From the NCBI GenBank assembly GCA_019310245.1, contig JAFDER010000002.1:1-37247 (forward strand): DNA of 37,247 bases. The letters run 5' to 3'. This DNA is from Deltaproteobacteria bacterium (GTDB lineage Bacteria > Myxococcota_A > Polyangia > DRWM01). The translations under genes and the position numbers were made by a program. Below the pieces are notes generated by a model. That model was not told where the DNA came from. It made no database searches and saw only the letters and a program-made list of their open reading frames with translations. Of the stretch, positions 7,962 to 15,643 are shown piece by piece (the stretch's first letter is position 1; the number at the start of each line of letters is the position of its first letter).

Positions 7962-8211
7962 GGGGCGCCTCCGACGTCAAAAGCGTGTCCATTCTCGCCA
8001 CCACCCCGAGAATCCCGCCCTATATTCCCGATAGCAACCAAGAGTGCAGTCCCTCCGCCATTTCAATAGTATCCGATTATTACACCATCTGTCAAGGGAA
8101 ATCTCTTTACTTTCAAGGAGTTCTTGCTCCGAGGGTATTTGAAGATATCGTAATATTTTAAGGTCATTAGAAGACAGGCGTCCGCGACGGATGAAAATGG
8201 GATGCCGGCGA
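7962..8211. other. AT-rich intergenic island between murG and the HTH/receiver-like gene
   Basis: About 250 bp holds no gene. By hand count 73 of the 120 bases at 8041-8160 are A or T, far above the flanking coding DNA. It contains a promoter for the HTH gene (listed separately), a small GGAG-N6-CTCC hairpin near 8118-8131, and AT runs such as CGTAATATTTTAAGG near 8149-8163. No small ORF with a ribosome site or RNA gene was evident. Confidence 0.6.
8068..8095 (-). promoter_or_regulatory. Candidate sigma70-type promoter of the HTH/receiver-like gene
   Basis: On the minus strand TTGACA (8095-8090), a 16-bp spacer and GATACT (8073-8068) give a consensus -35 with a 4/6 -10. The predicted leader to the ATG at 7961 is about 100 nt and holds the GGAGG. 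Confidence 0.6.
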
Positions 8212-9393
8212 TCAGGCGTGACGGAGCAGATCCCGGAGCACGCCAGCCATGACGGCCTCGGTGTCGGGCGCCTCGGCGGCGGCGAGCAGACGCCTGACGT
8301 CGTCGATGTGGGCAGGCTCGTCCACCATGGAGCGCACCATCCGGGAGAGCGCCCCGTGCGGGAGCCGCTTGTACCCGGTGCAGTGGGGGTCGTCCTCCTC
8401 GCGGATCAGCCACCCGCAGCCGCTGGACTCGATCTCGAGCGCGTTGGCCAGCTGGTGCTCGTGCGGCAGTCCGAGCTTGGGGATCAGCACAGCGGGCAGG
8501 GAGGCGGCGCGCAGCTCTGCCAGGGTTCCCGCCCCCGTCCTGCAGACGGCGAGATCGGAGGCCGCGTACGCCCCTGCCATGTCCTCGATGTAGGGCAGGG
8601 GATGATACCTCGAGAGGACGTCCCGCTTCAGGCAGACCGAGTCGACGAGCTTGGCCGTGTCCGCCTCGGGATCGTAATCCGCGGAGAAGTAGCGCCCGGT
8701 TCCGTGGATCACGTGCACGTGGCCGGGCCCGAGAATGTCCGGAAGAGCCAGGGCGAGGCCCCTGTTGAGGCTCCTCGCACCGCCAGATCCACCGAACGCG
8801 AGAACCGTGAACGCATCGTCCGGGATGTTCAGGCTCCTCCTGGCGGCGGCCCTGTCGCCCTTTCCTATCCCTTCCCTCACGGGGTAGCCCGTGTGAACCA
8901 CCTTCCCTGCCGGGAAGTACCTGGACGAGCCCTCGAACGAGACGCCCACGCGGTCGGCGAGCCTCCCGGCCACGCGGTTCATGCGTCCCGGAACGGCATT
9001 CTGCTCGTGCACGAAGAGCGCGGGTCGTGCTGCACCGCGCATGGTGGCGGCCGCGAACACGGCCGGAGCGGACGAGAATCCTCCCGTGCTGACGAGGATG
9101 TGCGGCCTGAAGTCGCCCATGATGCGACGGGCTTTCAGCCACCCGCGAGAGAGGGTGGAGACAAAGCCCGGCATCGCGAGAGGGCTGCGGGAAAGTCCGG
9201 TGCCCTCGACGTACTCGATGGGGATCCGCGCCGCGGGAACGATGTGCTCCTCCGCGCGGCCGCGCACGCCGATGAACAGCAGCTCCACGGATCCGAGGCA
9301 GTGCCTCGCGATCTCCGAGATGGCGATGGCGGGGTAGACGTGCCCGCCCGTTCCGCCGCCGGCAAGGACGATGCGCACAGGGCTCACGGTCAT
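8212..9393 (-). CDS. murG: UDP-GlcNAc:lipid I GlcNAc transferase MurG
   Basis: MurG adds GlcNAc to lipid I to make lipid II at the inner face of the membrane. Family motifs run in order: GGGTGGHVYPAIAI near residue 12, GTGLSR near 64, STGGFSSAP near 102, HEQNAVPGRMNR near 127, GGSGGARSLN, CRTGAGTLAEL, and HEHQLANAL near 330. At 393 aa it is slightly longer than the usual 355-370. It is not inside a division/cell-wall cluster here: its neighbours are fmdB upstream and the HTH gene downstream. It could be the only copy moved out of the cluster or a paralogue. No Shine-Dalgarno site precedes the ATG; a TTGACC/TAGCCT pair ends 6 nt before it. Confidence 0.93.
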   Translation of the reverse strand: MTVSPVRIVLAGGGTGGHVYPAIAISEIARHCLGSVELLFIGVRGRAEEHIVPAARIPIEYVEGTGLSRSPLAMPGFVSTLSRGWLKARRIMGDFRPHILVSTGGFSSAPAVFAAATMRGAARPALFVHEQNAVPGRMNRVAGRLADRVGVSFEGSSRYFPAGKVVHTGYPVREGIGKGDRAAARRSLNIPDDAFTVLAFGGSGGARSLNRGLALALPDILGPGHVHVIHGTGRYFSADYDPEADTAKLVDSVCLKRDVLSRYHPLPYIEDMAGAYAASDLAVCRTGAGTLAELRAASLPAVLIPKLGLPHEHQLANALEIESSGCGWLIREEDDPHCTGYKRLPHGALSRMVRSMVDEPAHIDDVRRLLAAAEAPDTEAVMAGVLRDLLRHA

Positions 9394-9399
9394 GGGAGC

Positions 9400-9429
9400 A
9401 GGCTAGGAGATAATAACGTGCGCGGTCAA
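9400..9429 (-). promoter_or_regulatory. Candidate promoter of murG, near-leaderless
   Basis: Minus-strand TTGACC (9429-9424), an 18-bp spacer and TAGCCT (9405-9400). The -10 has only 3/6 matches but ends 6 nt before the ATG at 9393, matching the arrangement seen at nadE and the TPR gene. Confidence 0.4.
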
Positions 9430-9470
9430 AAAACGGAGACCGGTGAGACCGACCCGGCTCGTCCGGGGAG

Positions 9471-9695
9471 CTACTTCGAGGAACAGCTCGAGCACGCGCT
9501 CGAGGACGAGGAGCAGGACGTGCACGCCGAGGGGCTGCCGGTGCCGCCCGAGCCCGACCAGGAAAACGTGCTCATGAGCCTGTGTGTGCGGGAATCGCTG
9601 CAGGAGGGACAAGGGACCGGATCCTCGCGGTTTCCAAGCACAATCTCCTCGAAACGCTCCCCGCAACCATCACACTGAAACTCGTAGATCGGCAT
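9471..9695 (-). CDS. FmdB-family zinc-ribbon protein with Ser/Cys-rich tail
   Basis: A 74-aa protein begins MPIYEFQCDGCGERFE, the hallmark of FmdB/CxxC_CxxC_SSSS regulatory zinc ribbons. The zinc knuckle cysteines are C8, C11, C29 and C32. The tail is low-complexity Ser/Gly/Cys ending SACSSCSSK with several CxxC-like spacings. The molecular role of the family is poorly defined; some members sit next to formamidase or amidase genes and have been called transcriptional regulators. It lies 77 bp upstream of murG on the same strand and is divergent from lon. A strong promoter ends 9 nt before the ATG. Confidence 0.9.
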   Translation of the reverse strand: MPIYEFQCDGCGERFEEIVLGNREDPVPCPSCSDSRTHRLMSTFSWSGSGGTGSPSACTSCSSSSSACSSCSSK

Positions 9696-9704
9696 CCTGG
9701 GTCC

Positions 9705-9732
9705 AATATGACGCTGAGGTGGAAAGTGTCAA
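9705..9732 (-). promoter_or_regulatory. Candidate promoter of fmdB, divergent from lon
   Basis: Minus-strand TTGACA (9732-9727), a 16-bp spacer and CATATT (9710-9705). The -10 ends 9 nt before the ATG at 9695, so the mRNA would be leaderless or carry only a few leader bases. With an 18-bp spacer the hexamer TATTGG would end 7 nt before it. Confidence 0.6.
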
Positions 9733-9747
9733 CCCCCACCTTGACAC
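9726..9747. promoter_or_regulatory. Inverted repeat GTGTCAA-N8-TTGACAC formed by two divergent -35 boxes
   Basis: Perfect 7-bp arms with an 8-bp CCCCCACC spacer. Each arm contains the consensus -35 box of one of the two divergent genes, fmdB and lon. It may be only the mirrored promoter boxes or also an operator for a dimeric regulator. Confidence 0.7.
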
Positions 9748-9769
9748 GGCGATCTCTCGTCCATATTTT
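9741..9769 (+). promoter_or_regulatory. Candidate sigma70-type promoter of lon
   Basis: TTGACA (9741-9746), a 17-bp spacer and TATTTT (9764-9769). The -10 ends 18 nt before the lon ATG at 9788, giving a leader of only about 11 nt. There is no clear heat-shock (sigma32 or CIRCE) element. Confidence 0.65.
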
Positions 9770-9787
9770 ATCAGATATCCGGACGCA

Positions 9788-12202
9788 ATGATCATGCCGA
9801 AGACAAAGAAGGAACCTGAGAACGCGGAAGAGCGCCTGCCCATCCTGCCGCTGCGCAACTCCGTGCTCTTTCCACACGCCATCGTCCCGATCGACGTGGG
9901 CCGGGCCAAGAGCGTCAAGCTCATCGAGGAGCTGAGCAAGCAGGAGTCCCAGGTCCTGGGCGTGCTGAGTCAGCGCGACCCGGAGACCAGCGATCCGGCC
10001 TGGAACGAGATGTACCCCGTGGGTACCGTGGCGCGGGTCCTGAAGGTCATCAAGCTCGACCGCGGCGGCTACAGGGTTGTGATCCACGGGATCGTCCGCT
10101 TCTCGACAGTCCGGACGGTGACCACGGATCCTTACCACCAGGCCGTGATCCAGAGGCTGCAGGACAGCCAGTCGCGCGACATCGAGATCGACGCGCTGCT
10201 GGGGTCCATCTTCGACACCCTCGAGCAGGTGGTGGCGCTGCTGCCGAACTTCCCGAGGGACATCGTCGAGAGGCTCCACTCGAGCAAGGACCCCTCCCTG
10301 ATCTGCGACCTGGTGGCCGCGAACATCCCGATCTCCGTCGAGGAGAGGCAGAACATCCTCGAGATGCTGGACATCAAGCCGAGGCTGCGCCTCACCCTCC
10401 AGTTCCTCATGCGCCAGCTGGAGGTGCTGAAGGTGAAGAAGGAGATCTCCTCCATGGTCCAGGAGGAGATGGGCAAGAGCCAGCGCGAGTACTTCCTCAG
10501 ACAGCAGATGAAGGCCATCCGGGACGAGCTCGGAGAGAGCGAGGAGGACGAGGACGACCTGGAGGAGCTGCGACAGAAGATCACGGACGCCGGCCTGCCG
10601 GAAGAGGTGGACAAGGTCGCCCGCAAGCAACTCTCACGCCTCAAGCAGATGCAGCCGTCGAGCGCGGAGTACACCGTGGTGCGCATCTACCTCGACTGGC
10701 TTCTCGAGCTTCCCTGGACGCACGCCACGCAGGACCATCTCAACGTGGCCGAGGCGAGGAAGATCCTCGAGGAGGATCACTACAACCTCAAGAAGGTCCA
10801 GAAGCGCATCCTCGAGTACCTCGCCGTGCGAAAGCTCAAGGAGGACAAGAAGGGACCCATCCTGTGCTTCGTCGGACCGCCGGGAGTGGGAAAGACGAGC
10901 CTGGGCAAGAGCATCGCGCGCGCCATGGGCCGCAACTTCATGCGCATCAGCCTCGGTGGCGTCCGGGACGAGGCGGAGATCCGCGGGCACCGGCGCACGT
11001 ACGTCGGGGCGCTGCCGGGCCGCATCATCCAGTGCATGAAGAAGGCCGGCTCGATCAACCCCGTGTTCATGCTCGACGAGGTCGACAAGCTGGGCACGGA
11101 CTTCAGGGGTGATCCCAGCTCGGCATTGCTCGAGGTGCTCGACCCGGAGCAAAATGACAGCTTCTCCGACCACTACGTGGAGGTGCCGTACGATCTGTCG
11201 CGCGTGCTGTTCATCGGTACGGCCAACGTCCAGGACACGATCCCGCCTCCCCTCCTCGACAGGATGGAGGTCATCGAGATCCCGGGCTACACACGCGAAG
11301 AGAAGAAGAAGATCGCGCGCCAGTTCCTCATCCCCAAGCAGCTGGAGGAACACGGTCTTCACGACTACCGCTTCGAGTGGACCGAAGGTGCGCTGGATCT
11401 CGTCGTCGACTCCTACACGCGCGAATCGGGCGTGCGCAACCTCGAGCGCGAGATCGCCTCGATCTGCCGCCACATCGCCGTCCTCGTTGCCGAGGACGGG
11501 AAGATCCCCGAGACGGTGGACGAGGCGCTCGTCGAGAAGGTGCTCGGCCCCGTCAAGTACTACTCCGAGGTGGCGGAGATGAAGGGTGAGCCCGGCGTGG
11601 CCACCGGCCTGGCCTGGACGCCCACGGGAGGCGACATCCTCTTCATCGAGGCGACGAAGATGCTCGGCAAGGCCAAGCTCAACCTCACGGGCCAGCTCGG
11701 CGACGTCATGAAGGAGAGCGCCCAGGCGGCGCTGAGCTACGTACACGCGAACGCGAAGGAGCTGGGATTCGACGACGAGGTGTTCGAGAAGAACGAATTC
11801 CACATCCACGTCCCGGCAGGGGCGATTCCCAAGGACGGGCCGTCGGCCGGCATCACCATGTACGTGGCCATCGCGTCCCTGCTCATGGGCAGGTCCGTGC
11901 GTCCTGACGTGGCCATGACGGGAGAGATCACGCTCCGTGGGATGGTCCTGCAGGTGGGAGGCATCAAGGAGAAGGTGCTCGCAGCGCACCGCGCGGGCAT
12001 CAAGCGCATCGTCATGCCCAAGCGCAACGAGAAGGACCTCCAGGAGATCCCGAAGGAGATCCGCGAGGAGATGAGCTTCTCCTTCATCAAGCACATGAGC
12101 GACGTCCTCGAGTTCGTTCTCGTGGACGAGGGCGAGGAGAGGATTCCCGGCACCACACCGAGCAAGGACTCCCTGCCACCTCGACCCCAGCCCGCCATCT
12201 AG
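9788..12202 (+). CDS. lon: ATP-dependent protease Lon (LonA)
   Basis: Lon is a cytoplasmic AAA+ serine-lysine protease that degrades misfolded and regulatory proteins. The 804-aa product has the N-terminal LON substrate domain (LPILPLRNSVLFPHAIVPI), a coiled-coil linker, Walker A GPPGVGKT at 363, Walker B FMLDEVDK, and the protease domain with Ser686 (KDGPSAGITM) and Lys729 (GGIKEKVLAAHRAGI). The Ser-Lys spacing of 43 equals that of E. coli Lon. ATG at 9788, or the second ATG two codons later, both fit; the track's start at 9584 runs through the promoter and fmdB region. The next gene begins 9 bp after the stop, so lon appears to head an operon with the membrane peptidase and obgE. Confidence 0.97.
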   Translation: MIMPKTKKEPENAEERLPILPLRNSVLFPHAIVPIDVGRAKSVKLIEELSKQESQVLGVLSQRDPETSDPAWNEMYPVGTVARVLKVIKLDRGGYRVVIHGIVRFSTVRTVTTDPYHQAVIQRLQDSQSRDIEIDALLGSIFDTLEQVVALLPNFPRDIVERLHSSKDPSLICDLVAANIPISVEERQNILEMLDIKPRLRLTLQFLMRQLEVLKVKKEISSMVQEEMGKSQREYFLRQQMKAIRDELGESEEDEDDLEELRQKITDAGLPEEVDKVARKQLSRLKQMQPSSAEYTVVRIYLDWLLELPWTHATQDHLNVAEARKILEEDHYNLKKVQKRILEYLAVRKLKEDKKGPILCFVGPPGVGKTSLGKSIARAMGRNFMRISLGGVRDEAEIRGHRRTYVGALPGRIIQCMKKAGSINPVFMLDEVDKLGTDFRGDPSSALLEVLDPEQNDSFSDHYVEVPYDLSRVLFIGTANVQDTIPPPLLDRMEVIEIPGYTREEKKKIARQFLIPKQLEEHGLHDYRFEWTEGALDLVVDSYTRESGVRNLEREIASICRHIAVLVAEDGKIPETVDEALVEKVLGPVKYYSEVAEMKGEPGVATGLAWTPTGGDILFIEATKMLGKAKLNLTGQLGDVMKESAQAALSYVHANAKELGFDDEVFEKNEFHIHVPAGAIPKDGPSAGITMYVAIASLLMGRSVRPDVAMTGEITLRGMVLQVGGIKEKVLAAHRAGIKRIVMPKRNEKDLQEIPKEIREEMSFSFIKHMSDVLEFVLVDEGEERIPGTTPSKDSLPPRPQPAI

Positions 12203-12211
12203 GACCGGGCC

Positions 12212-14497
12212 ATGCTCCTCGAAGCGCTCAGGGACTGTGCCCGTCGTCCCGGTTTCTGGCTCTGGAGCATCGCGCAGGTGGCCGGTGCCGTCGTCTGCGC
12301 GGCCGTCGCCATCTCGGCACGGCCCGGGTACGAGTCTTCCCTCGTCCTGGCCCCTGTGGCCGCGCTGGCAGCGGGGATGATCGCGGCGGGGACGGTCGTC
12401 CGGCTCAGGCGGGAGGCAAGCCCCGTCGCGTTCTCCGCGCTCGTGCTGCGCGTCCTCGCGGCCATCGCCCCCGGCCTCGTCGCAAGCCTCGCCGTCCTGC
12501 TCGCGGCCGGATCCGTGCGCGGCCTGTGCGACCCGCTCCAGGGGCTGGGCTTCTTCATCATGGGCCCTGTCTGCTCGGCCCTGGCATCCGCCGCTCTTGC
12601 CAGCGTCATCGCCCTGGCCCTGCCGGGACGCCGCACTGCGTTCGCAGTGCTTGCCGCGGTCCTGGCAGCGAGCCTGGCATGGGACGGCGCGCTCCTCTAC
12701 TACACGCCCCAGGTGTTCGTCTTCGACCACCTGCTCGGCTTCTTCGGAGGCCCTCTCTACGACGAGGCCGTCGGCCTGCAGTGGCGCCACGTCGTCTTCC
12801 GTCTGATCACGGCCGGGAGGATCGCGCCGATGCTCCTTCTCGCCGCCGCGCTCCACGACCCGGACCGCCTGCGCCTCGACACCTCGAGGCTGAGCCGCCG
12901 CACCGCCAGGGCGGCCCTCTCGGCCTGGCTGATCGTCCTGACCGGCACGTTTCTCGCGGAGCCGACCCTGGCCCTGCGCGCGAGCCAGGCGGAGATCGGA
13001 CGCAGGCTGGGAGGCCAGCGCATGACGCGGCATCTCATCATCCACCACCCCGCCGAGCTCGACGACGCACAGGTCTCCTTCCTCGAGGCCGAGGCGGAGC
13101 TCCGGTGGCGCGAGCTCGAGGCGTTCTTCGGCGGCGGTCCCGAGCGCAGGCTGAGCCTGTACTTCTTCCGCAGCGCGGCGGAGATGCGCCGACTGACGGG
13201 AACGGGGCCGACGAACGTGGCCAAGCCGTGGCTCGGGGCCGCGTTCATGGTCTACAGCCGTCCACCGAACAGGGTGCTCAAGCACGAGATGGCCCACCTG
13301 TTTGGCGCAACATGGGGGAGGGGGCCGCTACGCATGCCCGGAAAACTGATGGGGATCCTCGCCGATCCCCTGATCCTCGAGGGAACGGCGGTGGCGGCGG
13401 ACTGGAGCGGCGACCCGCTGGACCCGCACATGCGCAGCGCCGCGATCCTGGAGGCGGGCCTCGTGGAGAATCCAGCCTCGCTCGAGGGGATCGTGGGCTT
13501 CTACACCCACCAGGGAGGCCTGGCCTACGTGATGAGCGGGAGCTTCGTGCGCTTCCTGTGGAGCAATCACGGACCGCAGTCCCTGGCCGCGTGGTACGCC
13601 GGAGGCTCGTTCGAGGAGGCCTTTGGCACGACGCGCTCCGAGGCCTACGAGGCCTGGGTCGACCACCTGGAGGACCTGAGCGTGCCCCGGCCGTGGCTGA
13701 CCGCACTCGAGCGGCGCTATGCCTCGCCTTCCCTCTTCGGCAGGCCGTGCCCGCACCAGGTCGCCCTCCTGCTCGGCGAAGCGGCTCTCGTGCGGGCGCA
13801 GGGTGATGCCGACCTGTCCGGCGAGATCCTCGATCGCGTCTGCGACATCGCCCCGGAGGACAACGCGTTGAAGATCCTCAGGCTCCGTCATCTCGTGTCG
13901 ACGGGAATGCTCGAGCGCGCGCGCACACAGGTGAACGGACTGATGGCCGATACCGCGGCCCTCGGCGGTTTCTACCCCATGGTGCTCGAGCTCGCGGGAG
14001 ACGTGGCGTGGCTCGAGGGGGACGGGGCCGCGGCGACCAGGAGCTACTCCCTCGCACGGGGACTGAGCGCGGAGGACGGACCGGTCCGGATGCTCACCGT
14101 GAAGCTCTGGGCTTCATCGCACCACGAGGCGGGTCACGACGTCCTCGAGTACCTGATCCGGGGCCCCGTCGAGCCCGGGGGGGCGGTGGAGCGTCTCGAG
14201 CGCATCGCGGATCGCACGGACGAGCCCATGGTCCACTACCTGCTCGGAAGGGCGCGCTTCAACGCGGCCAGGTGGAACGAGGCGGCCTCCAGTCTCGAGC
14301 GAGCCCTCGAGGGTCCGCTCGCCGCACCCATCCTCAAGGGCGAGGCCCTGAGGCTGCTCGCCGCAGCGCTGCTCTGGGCCGGTGAGCGCAGGGCATCGCT
14401 CGTCGCCTCTCGGACCCTCGAGAACTTGCCTCCTCCGACGCCCGCGCTGGGATATCATGCACGCGAGCTCAGGGCCCTGGCAGAGGCCGTGAAATGA
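12212..14497 (+). CDS. Multi-pass membrane protein with HExxH metallopeptidase-like domain and TPR-like C-terminus
   Basis: A 761-aa protein in three parts. Residues 15-250 hold about six or seven hydrophobic helices, for example GFFIMGPVCSALASAALASVIALAL. Residues 270-460 look like a gluzincin-type (peptidase MA-like) domain: HEMAH at 358-362 supplies the HExxH zinc ligands and catalytic Glu, and ILEGTAVAADW gives a downstream Glu390 that could be the third ligand. Residues 490-760 are helical pairs like TPRs (VHYLLGRARFNAARWNEAASSLERAL). If active, the catalytic domain would be a membrane-tethered protease, perhaps facing the periplasm. It sits 9 bp after lon and overlaps obgE by 4 bp (ATGA). 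No named family comes to mind. Confidence 0.8.
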   Translation: MLLEALRDCARRPGFWLWSIAQVAGAVVCAAVAISARPGYESSLVLAPVAALAAGMIAAGTVVRLRREASPVAFSALVLRVLAAIAPGLVASLAVLLAAGSVRGLCDPLQGLGFFIMGPVCSALASAALASVIALALPGRRTAFAVLAAVLAASLAWDGALLYYTPQVFVFDHLLGFFGGPLYDEAVGLQWRHVVFRLITAGRIAPMLLLAAALHDPDRLRLDTSRLSRRTARAALSAWLIVLTGTFLAEPTLALRASQAEIGRRLGGQRMTRHLIIHHPAELDDAQVSFLEAEAELRWRELEAFFGGGPERRLSLYFFRSAAEMRRLTGTGPTNVAKPWLGAAFMVYSRPPNRVLKHEMAHLFGATWGRGPLRMPGKLMGILADPLILEGTAVAADWSGDPLDPHMRSAAILEAGLVENPASLEGIVGFYTHQGGLAYVMSGSFVRFLWSNHGPQSLAAWYAGGSFEEAFGTTRSEAYEAWVDHLEDLSVPRPWLTALERRYASPSLFGRPCPHQVALLLGEAALVRAQGDADLSGEILDRVCDIAPEDNALKILRLRHLVSTGMLERARTQVNGLMADTAALGGFYPMVLELAGDVAWLEGDGAAATRSYSLARGLSAEDGPVRMLTVKLWASSHHEAGHDVLEYLIRGPVEPGGAVERLERIADRTDEPMVHYLLGRARFNAARWNEAASSLERALEGPLAAPILKGEALRLLAAALLWAGERRASLVASRTLENLPPPTPALGYHARELRALAEAVK

Positions 14498-15507
14498 AGT
14501 TCATCGACGAGGTCGAGATCGACGTTGCCGGGGGCGACGGAGGCAATGGCTGCGTGGCATTCCGCCGCGAACGCTACAGGCCCAAGGGCGGACCGGCCGG
14601 CGGAAACGGCGGCCGGGGAGGCAGCATCGTCCTGGAAGCGACCGAGCGCATGGCATCGCTCCTGGACCTGCGCTACCACCCTCACTGGAAGGCGGAGAAG
14701 GGAAGAAACGGACAGGGCAGCGATCGCCACTGCAGGAGCGGAAAGGACGTGATCCTCCACGTGCCCTGCGGCACCGTGATCACGGATGCGGACACGGGCG
14801 ATCAGCTGGCGGACCTGGACCTTCACGGCAAGACCGCGGTGGCCGCACGCGGCGGACGCGGCGGACGCGGCAATCTCCGCTTCAAGTCCGCCACGCGGCA
14901 GACGCCCGACATCGCCGAGCCAGGCGGGGAGGGCGAGAAGAGGCGGCTGAAGCTGGAGCTGAAGCTGATCGCGGACGTCGGCGTACTGGGCTTTCCGAAC
15001 CTGGGCAAGTCCACCCTGGTGCGCCGGGTCTCGGCGGCCCGTCCGCGCGTCGCGGACTACCCCTTCACGACTCTCGTCCCCTCCCCCGGCGTCGTCAGGC
15101 TCGACGACGTGCGCGAATTCGTGATCGCGGACATGCCGGGGCTCGTCGAGGGTGCGAGCAACGGAGTGGGCCTGGGCATCCGGTTCCTCAAGCACGTGGA
15201 GCGCACGCGCGTGCTCTGTCACCTCGTCACGGTCGGGCGGGAGCCCGGATCGGACCCAGTGCGGGACTACCGGATCATCAACGATGAGCTGGCCGGATTC
15301 TCCTCGGCGCTCGCGGACAGGCCGCAGGTCGTGGCGGTCAACAAGGTGGATCTTGGCGACGTTCGCGAGGCGCTGCCGGAGACGTGCCGCCGCCTCGAGG
15401 AGGCGGGGGCGCAGCGGGTTCTCGCCGTGTCCGCCGCAACGGGCGAGGGAGTCACGGAGCTCCTCGAGGAGCTCTGGTCGGTCCTGTCCGACACCGGCGA
15501 CGGCTGA
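14494..15507 (+). CDS. obgE: GTPase ObgE/CgtA, 50S ribosome assembly
   Basis: Obg GTPases bind the 50S subunit and couple ribosome maturation and stress signals to growth. The 337-aa protein has the glycine-rich OBG domain (DVAGGDGGNGCVAFRRERY ... KGGPAGGNGGRGG) over residues 1-155. The G domain follows with G1 GFPNLGKST at 166-174, switch region YPFTTLVPSPGVV, G3 DMPGLVEGAS, G4 NKVDL and a G5-like VSAATGEGV. There is no C-terminal OCT domain. An ATGA overlap with the preceding membrane-peptidase gene implies coupled translation. Rather than the common rplU-rpmA-obg arrangement, it is downstream of lon here. A 136-bp region with no evident hairpin separates it from convergent carB. Confidence 0.96.
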   Translation: MKFIDEVEIDVAGGDGGNGCVAFRRERYRPKGGPAGGNGGRGGSIVLEATERMASLLDLRYHPHWKAEKGRNGQGSDRHCRSGKDVILHVPCGTVITDADTGDQLADLDLHGKTAVAARGGRGGRGNLRFKSATRQTPDIAEPGGEGEKRRLKLELKLIADVGVLGFPNLGKSTLVRRVSAARPRVADYPFTTLVPSPGVVRLDDVREFVIADMPGLVEGASNGVGLGIRFLKHVERTRVLCHLVTVGREPGSDPVRDYRIINDELAGFSSALADRPQVVAVNKVDLGDVREALPETCRRLEEAGAQRVLAVSAATGEGVTELLEELWSVLSDTGDG

Positions 15508-15643
15508 ATACGTCCTCGTCGGTCCGCTACACTCAGCATGTGAGCCGCGAACAACGTCCACGGCGGGATGACGCTCACTTCGCCCCGCGCCAATCACGCC
15601 CTGACAACAGGGTGCCGCGGACCCATGCAAACGTTTCAGGCGA

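Noticed and set aside
7962-8211. AT-rich island as an att site, origin or mobile-element scar
   Set aside because: No direct repeats at the edges, no integrase gene, no DnaA-box cluster; a promoter region is the simpler reading.
10634-13297. 887-aa minus-strand ORF antisense to lon and the membrane peptidase
   Set aside because: Antisense to lon, low-complexity, with no recognisable domain.
15508-15643. Terminator or small RNA between obgE and carB
   Set aside because: I looked for a stem with a T-run and for a small ORF in these 136 bp and found neither.
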